NCBI GenBank assembly: GCA_039000515.1
Contig: JBCFYV010000001.1
Span: 12,129,928-12,193,927, forward strand
Origin: Timema cristinae
Lineage: Eukaryota > Arthropoda > Insecta > Phasmatodea > Timematidae
Direction of reading: 5' to 3'
DNA length: 64,000 bases
Part shown: piece after piece, positions 27,001 through 39,000 of the stretch
Numbering within the stretch: the stretch's first letter is position 1
Layout: each line of letters begins with the position of its first letter
Made by a program: the position numbers and the translations under genes
The notes under the pieces: generated by a model
Told to the model about the DNA's origin: nothing
Seen by the model: the letters and a program-made list of their open reading frames with translations, nothing else
The model's database searches: none

Positions 27001-30000
27001 TGCTGTAATATTATAACATTCAGGGGCGTGATATGCCACCTTGCATGACAAAGTTTGGCAACCTGTCAATCACAACTGTTGAGTCAATTGCTAGACAAGT
27101 TGATAAGGAAACCTATATATTAAAAATCAATAAAATAAAGGTACAGGCATACCTCACTAATAGGTTCCAGACCACCGGCGTAAAAGAATCACAACCTTTG
27201 TTTTTTCTTCCCCCCACCCCCGCTTGCCAGTACATATAACATCTTAAAACATATTTATACTAGCATTTATTAAGTTCGCAATAGCTATAATCCTAATAAA
27301 ACAATGAAAATGTAAAATTAATGAATTAAATAAACTCTACATTAATGTATTGCCAACTCTAATACAGCCAAAAAACTTCTTGATATCAAGGCAAGCGCAA
27401 GCACTAATTGAAAAGTTCCATATTAGCGCAGCAATCTTAAATCAAATTATGGCTGTATACGTTTGTGAAACCAGAGTGAGATATAAGTTTTGGGAGCAAA
27501 CCTGTGAAGATAGAGTAGACATTTATGCATAGGTATTTCTTTTCAAAAATACTGCGAAATGGTTAAAGATACCTGCGATACACCTAACATAAGAAACAGA
27601 ACAGTGCTACCAATCTGCCATGCTTTCAAATCCCAAGATGAATGGAGTAGCTCACTTGTTGAACTCCTTCCGTCTTTATTGTTTTATTTTAAAATATTAA
27701 AAACTTGAACCTGTTTGTTACCTCCTTCTATACATATTTTGTCAACATTTAAATATATATATATATATTTACTACCCTCGTCAATCTATGTAGTTTAGTG
27801 GGTTTTAAGATGACACTATTTTTGGTAGGAACGGGCTTATTCATATTTTCTAGCTCCAATGCTAAATGCACTTCTGAAACATAGTAGCTCTCGGGGTTTT
27901 TAAACATGGTAATAGCTCTTGAGGTTTTTAAACATGATAGTAGACTCTGAGGTTTTTAAACATGGTTAGCTCTACAGCCTGTTACTGCTAAAAAGTACCA
28001 ACAAAACTGTAAACTATCTTCTAGGCCATCCTAGCATCCCGCAAGGATCCTGTAGCCCCAAGGCTAAGGAGAGGATCCAGAAGGTGACTGTGACCAGACA
28101 GCAGTTTGTAGAGACGTCACCCGTATTGTCACAGAGCCCGTCCACCAAGGGGACACCAGGGGTAGAACGAGATATCATTGAGTTTGAGGAAGCTGCAAGA
28201 GACATGTTGAAGAGGATGGAAACCATGTTGGAGACTATTAAGGGTGTAAGCAAGGAGAAGGATCCTAGCAGGAAACTAGAGGTGAGCCCTTATAAGCTTA
28301 TACTTGTATAACATGGCAAGGAAAATACTCATGAGGTTCGAGAAAATTTAAGTATAGTATTAACATTTTCAACTGCAATTTATCGTTAAAAACAAACATT
28401 AGTATGTATATATATATATATAACACACACACACACACATACACATATACGTGCACACACATAAACAATGATAGTCGATTTGTCATTATTCACTAATATA
28501 TTCACTTCCTAGTTGCACCAAATATCTAAACAGTTGGTGAGACATCTTAAGTGTCTGAGATCTTCATGATATAGTTTCACTAAAAGAAAGATCATCTTGA
28601 AATTTCGAATCCAGGTGAAGACAGAATCTCGGCTCTAGTAGGGTGGAACTGCAAATTTGATGTGAGTGATTTCAAGTCTTATACTAAGTGCACTAACCAA
28701 GTGCTAATAACTCATATGTCAAACTTCTATGACCGTTGTTGAGGTGGTGGAGAGAGAAATAGCCTTCTCGCTCCCGACGCAGCTACGCTCATCAGCCGTG
28801 GCGACGGTCTGGTCTTGACGGTTCACGCCAGTGACCCCACCAGGGCCGAGCAGCTCAAGGAGTCCTCACAGGACAAGCTCCGCAGCAAGTGGCTCCAGGT
28901 TAAGGCGAAGGCAGAGGTACGGCTGACCCATTAGTCATTCTAGAGAGGGTGGTAGGGGGACCTTGCTGTCAAAACATGGTTTATACCATCTCAAAAGAGC
29001 TCTGAAGAGATATTACTAGAGTAATCCACACTTTTGGGTGGGCATGAACTAAGTCAGGGCTGCCATGCACCTGGAGAACCAATAAAACTGGGAAAACTCA
29101 AGGAATTTTGCAAAAGAAGACGACGTGGCCTCCCACCCACCTTACACTTAATCCAATAAGAGTACAGGAATAGTTTTTAATTTGGGACTTTTAACTGAAA
29201 GGATTCTTTAGAGTGACGAAAAAGTGAAATGAAGAACTAAGTGTGCTAGTTCAAAACATCTTATTACCCCTTAAATAAGGTTTCCGGACCGACAGAAAAT
29301 TTATTTCCCATTAAATCATCCTGTTTCTAAACATGTCACCTGACTTCTCACTTGATCAGTTTGATGGGAAATGAAATTTTACAATTCTTTTCTTCAATCC
29401 AAGTTGCCCGGAAAAATGGGAATTCCTTCTGGAAAACCTTGAATACACACGGAATTTGGTGGGAGAAAACATTGGCATCTCTGTAATTACTCACCTGTAC
29501 CTGGTGTTGAGCTTTTGAGAAGGCTAAGCTATCCTTGCCCCCTTGCAGATAATATTTATAGATAGATGCAGTGTTAGTTTATTGAAGCACTTTCTTGACA
29601 GAGGGGTGTACCCCATGTTTGTTATTGAAGCACTCTCATGGCAGAGTTATAAGCTGTGTGTTATTGGTTCTCAGGTGAGTAAATCCGAGGCCCAGCAGGC
29701 GGAAGACAAACTGAAGGAGTTTAATAGACTGGTCGATGACTTGGACTCCTGGCTCCGGGAGGTACAGCGCAAAGTGGAGGTGGCCAACAACGACCAAGGG
29801 CAGCTCCAGGTACAGTCGTCATCTTGAAGAAACACTCTTTGAGTTTGGCCCAACAACCATTTTCTTGCCTTCGTGGATCGTGGGAACTACTCCTTCCTTA
29901 GTTTTAAGCTACTGGTTGAATAGTGAACATCTGTTAACGTACCAAAATATATTTAAAATAAACTTTAAAAAACACAATTGACACATTGCAGGTGTATATG

Positions 30001-33000
30001 AAAGTCAAATAAGAACTTGTTTATTACACATGGTTCTACCATTGAAACTATCCAAGGCACGGGTCTCTGTGAACTTGTGGGAACATTTGATAATCTTGTT
30101 CACAACAGAACTTTAAATAGGGGGTTTGAGTGTACTAAGTTAGAGTCAAGTTCTAATAGTTGTTTGAACTAAACTTGATTTTTTTTTTTACAAAACTCGA
30201 AAAATACGATTACTTGAAAGTTTTGATCTTATCTTGAAAATTTTGAGTTGATAAGTTTGATTCAATTTTAAGATATTATTTCTTAGATGGCTCAGTCCTT
30301 CAATATTTCCTTTGTTTTGATTTAAAAAAAAATCACTCCCAAAGCTACATTTAATTTAGTTAAAAGTCAGAATTTGAGTGATTATGAATTTTTTCACAAA
30401 AAAATTATTATTCTTAAAATTTATATTTGAGTACTGAAATATTTCCTATTATTACAAACCTAAATAACACTAAAGTTCATGTAAATTCTATATTAACTAA
30501 ACTTCAAAGGGATACCTACTCGCACAACACTAATTTTGAGTGCAAGGAACCCTGTTAGCATCTTGGAAGGGTGCAGAAATTCCCAGGTCAAAGTAACACG
30601 CTCGAACCTTTATCTAGGTGTCACTTTACAATTCATCCCAAGCCACTTCCTTTTTATAAAGTCAAACACCCCTTCTAAAATATTTTATGAGCTCAACACT
30701 TTGTGAAGGAATCAAAGAGCGCACAAGAAAATTATTTGTGTGTGTCGTGTTTCAGTCCTTGCAAGAAGAGTTTGAGAGGAAGCAACAGGCAGTACAAAGC
30801 CTGTGGGAGAAATCTGAAGAGTTGGATCACTTGCAGGTGGGCCACGGTAGGTCCATGGTGCCGAGGATTAGTGACAAGTGGGGGGAGATACAAGCCCACG
30901 TGCAGCAGTTCCGCAAGGAGCAGTTAGTTCCTGAGGACAAGATGGACAGCACCAAGGTTTGTCGACATATAGTAGCAGTCGACGATGTCTAAGTGAATCT
31001 TGAATTATTTTTAATGTCACGACTGTACCCGTGAGGATATTTTACTGTCTCTCAGTGTCACTCAGTTTGTTTCCTTGACAGGAAGTTGCTGCCGTCAACC
31101 CTGATGTCTTTGTCACGCGTGTCAATAAGGTTCGTGAGGACGTGCTGTTGATCATTGACAAGGTCAAGTCTTACCCTCTCAATGGACTCGACTATGACTT
31201 CTTCCCCGCCCAGGAGGAGTGCTTGAAGGTTTGTATGCGCCCTTCTCATGTGCTTTTTTACAGTTTTTTTAGTACTGCGTCTTATTACCAATCTGGGTTA
31301 CACTCACATACACTAATTATATGGTAGGGATGACAGGTGGAACTGTAAGGACATGTGGCCACATTTGCATGGAGAGAAAGTTTAAATTATTTAGGAAAAA
31401 ATACTCCCTTGGTACATTCGGTCGAGATTTGAACTCTGATCTTCCTGCCACTGGCAGTCCGATCTATTGCGAGAGAGACAACTTAAGTCATTTGACCACC
31501 TAAACTGTCGTTTACCAATTTAAAAATAGAAGAGGTAACAGGATTAGGTAGATAAGGTACTTTGTCATCGGCCTAGAGACAATTAAAAATCGCAATTTGG
31601 AAAAATTAATCTAACATGCATTTGATTGGGCGAGCACTGGACTCCTGGGCCAGAGTCAAGCGGGCAAATTACTAACTTTATTCCCTTAAGTAAAATAAGC
31701 TCAGATTTTGCCTTGTTATAGCTAGAATGTACACACAGTTTTATATTTATAAATTTAAATAACTTATTAACGTCTTAGATTTTATGTGATTTTTATTAGT
31801 CAACTCAAATTAAAAAAATATTATGTGGACTCTGAGCCTGCCACAGTAAATCTAGAGTGACTAACCCCCTGCCTTTTGTACCAAGGATGTGAAAGAAGTG
31901 CTGAGCGCAGTGAAGCCGAGTGTCGATGAGGTGGAATACGAGCGAGACAGTGCGATGAGGCAGGCGACCCGCGAGCAAGGGGACCAAGTGAGACGTGCCG
32001 TCGACAGGCTCCGGGAGGACTGGGCCCAGGCCAACAGGGCCTACATTGAGCGCTACAAGTACGAGACTTTCTCTCAAAACATGTTTTTACATAGTGAAAC
32101 AAGTATAGATGAGGTGCTTGAATTATTGAACCCTTGAATTCTAGAGTGCTAGAGGGATTTGAGATAAAAAAAAAACTACACAAATCTTACTGCCTTGATT
32201 TTAAATACCAACTTTTTTGCAGGCAGCATAATCAATTCATACAATTAAACACAACATTTCATCTGAACCTTTTCTTAAAAATAAAATAATAAAATCACAA
32301 AATATATACAAAATAAGCATGTGCCAAACTTAACGACCAGCTCCCAGACCATTAATTTAGTACTTATTTGAATGTATAGATATTCTTTAAAATGAAAAAC
32401 TTCACCTGGACATGGGAATCGAACCGGGGACCTTTGGCTTAGTATACCAATGCTCTTACCGCTGAGCTATCCAGGAGTTGTCTGCATTAAGAAATGAGTG
32501 AAGCATAACCCTGGACACAGGGCCAGTCTTGGATAGCTTGGTGGGGAGAGCACTATCGTACTAAGCCAAAGGTCCCCGGTTCAATCCCCTTGTCCATATG
32601 CCATTTTTCAATTTAAGGAATATGATATTTAGATGTGGCTCTAAACATAGTTAATGCCTTTAATATCTTGTCTATTTAATCAATCATGAATTTATGAATT
32701 ATAATGAATGGATTATGACTAAAAATTTGGACATTTAATTAGAGTATGTTTTATATTTTATATCTGATGTTAATCAGTTTTTCTAATATTTGGATTTGGA
32801 TACAATTTCTAGATTCGGCATTTCTAGCTGAAATGAAGTTTCGGATTTGTATAGTAACAGATTCAACTCTAATTACCTTGTTTATCTCCATCTGTGTTCC
32901 GTGTCTGAAACTAACGGCTAACTCAAACGCAGGCGGTGGTTGAGGTGTGTGGGTACTTGGCGCGACCTCCACAACAACTGCCAGTCGGTGGAGGAGTGGT

Positions 33001-36000
33001 TGACCACGGCCGAGGCCATGGTGGCCGAATGGCGGAACAAGGAACTGCCCTTGGAGGAGTCCAGGAACAAACAGAAGGAACTGGAGAAACAGGTCACGCT
33101 GAAGCACAGGTAAGGACGTTTCTTTCTCCCTAGGAGGTGCTGGGTTCGATAATCACCTGTTATAAATATCTCAAACTTTACTCCTGACCTTGATACTCAC
33201 AGGACACTTATGTGTCCTCGCATTTAAAGGGTTAGAATGACTTGATCACAAGTCTGGAGCTCCATGGTTTGACACAAGGTGGTACCAGATTTGGTTCGGC
33301 TTGGAACTTGAATGTTACATGCTACGGTCAGCTTGTTTGATATTACTTGTGGTTGACCAGTCTACTCTTAAGAGCGTTCACACTGGTACTCAAGTGTCTG
33401 AGACTGTTATAGTTCTGCAGACTAGCAACAAGCAGTTCATTTTAAGTCTGGCACCCTGCTCTTTTTATATGTCAAGCCATGAGTTTATTTTGTAATATGT
33501 GTTTGGAAGACAGTGAAAGTAAACAAAACTAGTAGAGTGGAGGTGATGGGAATGAAGTTTTGGAGGAGCAAGTCATCTGTCAGGAGGAGAAACAAGATTA
33601 GGAATACAGGGAGTACATGAGATAGAAGAGGAAGCAAACAGTGATGATATGGACATGTAATGAGGATGGAAAAAGAAAGTACGCTAAAGAAATTTATGGA
33701 AATTAAGTATGTAGGAAAAAATACCACAAGGAAGGCCAAGAAAGAGATGGGAGGAGCAGATAATAGAAAGTGTTCAAATGAGAGGAGAAGAATGGACAAA
33801 ATTAAAGGGGGAATAATAGAGGAAGGACAGAGGAAGTTGGAGGCATTTTAATAAACTGTTGAAACAGTTAATGATGGTGATGATATGGAAGAGAGTACAG
33901 AAAATATGGAATTCAACTTCCTAAAAGAGGAACTTTGTTCTTCTTTTCATTGTAAAAGCCACATTGTGTTTGTTCCTTTTTGTATGTTTTCTATCCACCT
34001 TTCCTTTACCTTCTTACAAATAAATATACAAAATACCTCCAAAATTGAAATAAGGTTTTTCTTAAAGAGAGCCATGAGTTTAGATTTAATTAATACAGAA
34101 GATTTTTTAAGTAAAGTGGAAAGATGACCTTTCATTTGGGATACCACAATCATCAAGTAATTAGTGTTGAACAAGCCTTTCTCCAGATAACCACATATTA
34201 GTAGATTTATGTATGTTTTTTCCTCATTTCCCTCGTCTATCTTATGTTTGGAAACAATAGAATCGATAGTTGCTCATTCTATTGAGTCAATTTGATATAA
34301 TAAACAAAAACATACTGCCCAGTTTGTTGGTGATCAAATGTCGGACATCGATGGTTCATTGGTGTTCACCACAAACACTAATATCAAGACACTTACTTGT
34401 GTCCCAGAGGGAAAAAAAGCCCGTAGGTGGGTACGGGAGAGTGATATGAAGGTGGGGGGGTGACGCCAGTGTCGAGATAAATGCTTCTCAGGACCTACCC
34501 TATGAGCGACTCAACATAATTGCCACAATTATTGTAAATCAACCCATCTCTGCTACAGCCCCGCCTTTGCTCTAATATTGTTCTTGTATATGACCCTGAG
34601 AGACTTGAATAGAGTCCTTGTTGGCACTATATTAGGTTAAGATGAGAGACTTGAAATTCACTAAAAAGTTCTTGTAAATATAATAATAATAATATCACTG
34701 GCGGTTATTTTAGGTTAAGATATATTGGTTAGCTTCATTATTGGTCTCACAGTCTAAACCGTCACTCTCTCAGTGGAGTGGGGGATTGGCGAGAGGGAAA
34801 TAAAGGTTCAAATCTTGTAGGGGTAGAGTGCCTTAAGGTGGTTTTTACACTCCCTCTCAATGCTAATTCTGGTGCATATCCTCTTTTGAGTTTCTTAAAT
34901 TAAGCTTTTAACAACAATGATGTTAAAAATAATAATAAAAACTCCATGGTGTCAGACAGATTGTCTGCCACATGTTGGTGAAGATATTGCACATGTTGGC
35001 AGATAAAGGGTGTCATGTAGTCAGCACAACGAACCCTTCGGCCCTATTAATCTCAGTTTTCTAAACTGGAACTGCTACTTCTTTATTCAAGTCGCTCCTT
35101 TTTTGTCCTCACGAGGCTGAGTTGACCTTGATCTGGACCCACCTCTTCACATAAAGATCTGGTCGTGCTGGGGATTGAAACCAGGACCTCTGGATCTGTA
35201 GCCAGGAACTAAACCAGAGAGGCTATCACAGTTAAAAAGACTATGGAAAAAAAATAAATAATAAAATCAAATATAATTTTTCCTTAAATTTATGTATAAT
35301 ACAAATTGAAATAAATTTCACCTTATTCTTAATAGTGTGACTTTGCATAATTGATACACCAACAGGACTATGACACTTCGTCGCCAGGGATGAAGCCTCT
35401 GGTGGACATTGTGAAGATGTGTACGCAGCTAGGACGATGGAGCGATCTCGGAGCGAGCCACGGAGGGAGTAGTCTCCGTCTACAGGTGTCACTCTGTGAA
35501 CCCATGTTCCTCTCGCACAACATGTCTTGTGATCTTGTTGCTCACTTGTCCTTCCGTCACAATTCACATGTTGTCATCTTGTGTCCCTGTTCCTCTCCGT
35601 CACATTACATTGTCTTGTCATCTCTGTTGCTCCCCTTGTTCCTCTCCGTCACAATTACATTGTCTTGTCATCTCTGTTGCTCCCCTTGTTCCTCTCCGTC
35701 ACAATTACATTGTCTTGTCATCTCTGTTGCTCCCCTTGTTCCTCTCCGTCACAATTACATTGTCTTGTCATCTCTGTTGCTCCCCTTGTTCCTCTCCGTC
35801 ACAATTACATTGTCTTGTCATCTCTGTTGCTCCCCTTGTTCCTCTCCGTCACAATTACATTGTCTTGTCATCTCTGTTGCTCCCCTTGTTCCTCTCCGTC
35901 ACAATTACATGTGTTGTCATCTCTGTTGCTCCCCTTGTTCCTCTCCGTCACAATTACATTGTCTTGTCATCTCTGTTGCTCCCCTTGTTCCTCTCCGTCA

Positions 36001-39000
36001 CAATTACATTGTCTTGTCATCTCTGTTGCTCCCCTTGTTCCTCTCCGTCACAATTACATTGTCTTGTCATCTCTGTTGCTCCCCTTGTTCCTCTCCGTCA
36101 CAATTACATTGTCTTGTCATCTCTGTTGCTCCCCTTGTTCCTCTCCGTCACAATTACATTGTCTTGTCATCTCTGTTGCTCCCCTTGTTCCTCTCCGTCA
36201 CAATTACATTGTCTTGTCATCTCTGTTGCTCCCCTTGTTCCTCTCCGTCACAATTACATTGTCTTGTCATCTCTGTTGCTCCCCTTGTTCCTCTCCGTCC
36301 AATTACATTGTCTTGTCATCTCTGTTGCTCCCCTTGTTCCTCTCCGTCACAATTACATTGTCTTGTCATCTCTGTTGCTCCCCTTGTTCCTCTCCGTCAC
36401 AATTACATTGTCTTGTCATCTCTGTTGCTCCCCTTGTTCCTCTCCGTCACAATTACATTGTCTTGTCATCTCTGTTCTCCCCTTGTTCCTCTCCGTCACA
36501 ATTACATTGTCTTGTCATCTCTGTTCTCCCCTTGTTCCTCTCCGTCACAATTACATTGTCTTGTCATCTCTGTTTCTCCCCTTGTTCCTCTCCGTCACAT
36601 TACATTGTCTTGTCATCTCTGTTGCTCCCCTTGTTCTTATTCAGGGGTTGGTCGTTCTTTACCGACTTACCTTTAGGTTTCCTCTTTTAGGACGTTGAGC
36701 CGCGTGTTTCACACTCCCTCCTGATGAGTTTCGATAAAATGAAACCTTGGTCAGGGTTTTGGGTGAATCTTATATTTCTCGAATTCGAGTCTTAAATTTT
36801 CTTTGGAATCTGGAATCCAAATTTTAATCCTTGAATCTTTAAAAATGTACAATTTTTTTTAAAGTGAATATATTTAAAATATAATAAAGAAAAAAATGGT
36901 GTAAGGCTTGGTGTCATTGACTAATGAATGCCATTTTGTCTGTCACAATAAACTTATATGAATACAATTTTGTACTTTTTAGGGTTTTTGTTATTCTCCC
37001 AATTATACAAGTTTAGATAATTCCTTTTACCAATTTGTTAAAATTGTTGTTTGAAGTCGAGGGTTTAATAATTGTATTAAATATACTTTTTTTTAAGATA
37101 TATACAAATCTCAAATCTCTTGAATACCACATGATTCGAGGGAATCGAGAGTCCCATCTCTAGTGGTAATGGTAGATTTTCTAAGAGGGTTAAACATTAC
37201 TTATTTGCCCAGTGGCAGCAGTGTACTGAGACTATAAAAACCATATTGTGGTTTAATATCCCTCCATACTGTACCTTCTTCTTTGCATAGTACTAACTAC
37301 TAAGACTAAAGTTGTTTACCCTGCTAAGTTACTTGAGAATCTGAGGAGAAAGAGGGGCTGGGACTGATCTTCCAAGGGTCTCCAGTTTAACTATGCTTCG
37401 GTGATTGGAGGGTTTTCAGCAGTTCTCTATTGTTATCAAGGGCCAGGAGTCCACAGACTAATTTTTTATTCAAGCCTTGAGACAAGTTGAATATAAAGTA
37501 TTATTGACCTTGAATTCAAACTCATAATTGGCATTTTATCTCCTAAGTGTTGTGTTAAGCCACAGAAAAAAAAAAACCTAAGAATTCTGAATGAAATAGT
37601 AAATAGAACAACCAATTCTAAAGGGGGTTTGTCCTCTTCTCCCAGCTTATTTTAATCCACACTTGTGGTGTGAAGTCACACTCTTATTTTAAACACTTTT
37701 TAAAGTTTCATGTGTCGTATAGTCAGGTACAAGAGTATCTGCTTTATTTGGTCTGCTATGTTAGGTACTTTGAAGAGCTGGAATACATCTAGTTAGGTTA
37801 TCCATTATTTGAATGGCTTAATACTTTGTTTTAGTGATGGGCTCTTTTATTATTTGTATCCTTAAATCCTTAATTATATTGGAGATTTGAGAATTTAAAT
37901 AAGTTTTGTACTATCTGCTTCAATGGCCGCATGGTCGAAGGAGTCACTTTTGTGTTAGACTGGACTGCTGATGAGGGGGAGATCGTGACTTGATCTCGGT
38001 TGAGTGTACTGAGGGTGCGTTTTTCCACTCTCCCGCCATGCAAATGTGGGTACACTCGCTTTCGATCTAAACCTTCATAATTCCTAAACCAAATTAGTGT
38101 AATTGGTATAAATGTGTATCGCCCAAACAGGTAATAAGATGCATTGCTAAAAAAAACCTTTTCTCTAGTTTTTTTTATGAAGGTAAAAGCCTAAAGTTTT
38201 GTTTTTGTGAAAGATGTTTTTAAATTGTGCAGACAAATTAGAAAAAAGATAACCACAGCTTACTGTGGATTGACGCGTTCGCTGAAAAACTAGTGCAGAA
38301 CAGAAATGTGATCACGTTATGAGCTCAAAACTACAAGATTTCCGCCTCATCGCCACAAACTGTTCCGTTAAAATTCAACTCATCTATACTTTTTCCACTA
38401 TGCCTGAGATGTTTGGCACAGGAGAACCAATCAAGTCTCAGCACCGACCATTTCACATCATTACGCATGCTCATTTGACAGCGCATGCGTTCTACAGCCT
38501 GAAACTAGCATGCCGTGCCGTTGTGAGGAGATTTGAAATAACCCGTTAATGTAAAACGTGTGTATCGATGTATTGGATTGAGCCACGACACAGCGTTACA
38601 ATTTGAAAACATTCTTTGCTGCGGCACTGAGGTAGATTTTGCTTTCTATTTTTGGCAAACTTGTTAATCAAGCTTTAATTGCAAGCGACTGACACTACAC
38701 AGAGTTTATAGTCTTAAAAAAACAACCAACTTGATTTAACTTAACCTCGCGAGTGAACAGAACTATACAGGAGTGTGTGGAGGGTTGCTGATTGTACAGA
38801 GGCTTGTGTGAACTCCTAATAATGCTGTCTCTATTATTAACCTAATTACCTTCCCAAACCACAAGGTAGGAATCTTACATTGTGTTTGCATGGAAAATTA
38901 ACTGATTCCTTTTCAATAGGCTCACATTTTCCATCTACTTTCACCTGAAAGTCCAATTTTCATAATAAGCGCCATATCTAGCAGCTGGAACAGTTTCTAG

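Larger units (their letters stand above)
33110..35365 (+). other. Intron 21
   Basis: Contains a LINE remnant (33485-33852), a degraded family C-like SINE (about 34735-34905) and a reverse-strand family D SINE (34960-35236). Confidence 0.55.

Noticed and set aside
32405..32474. A genuine tRNA gene on the reverse strand
   Set aside because: The acceptor, D and anticodon arms can be drawn, but the T-stem does not pair and the same text is mirrored 50 bases away in a mobile element.
35351..36698. Three overlapping forward open frames of about 370-440 residues
   Set aside because: They are the 50-bp minisatellite read in three frames; the same Cys/Leu/Ser-rich repeat appears in each. Only the first 120 bases overlap a real exon.
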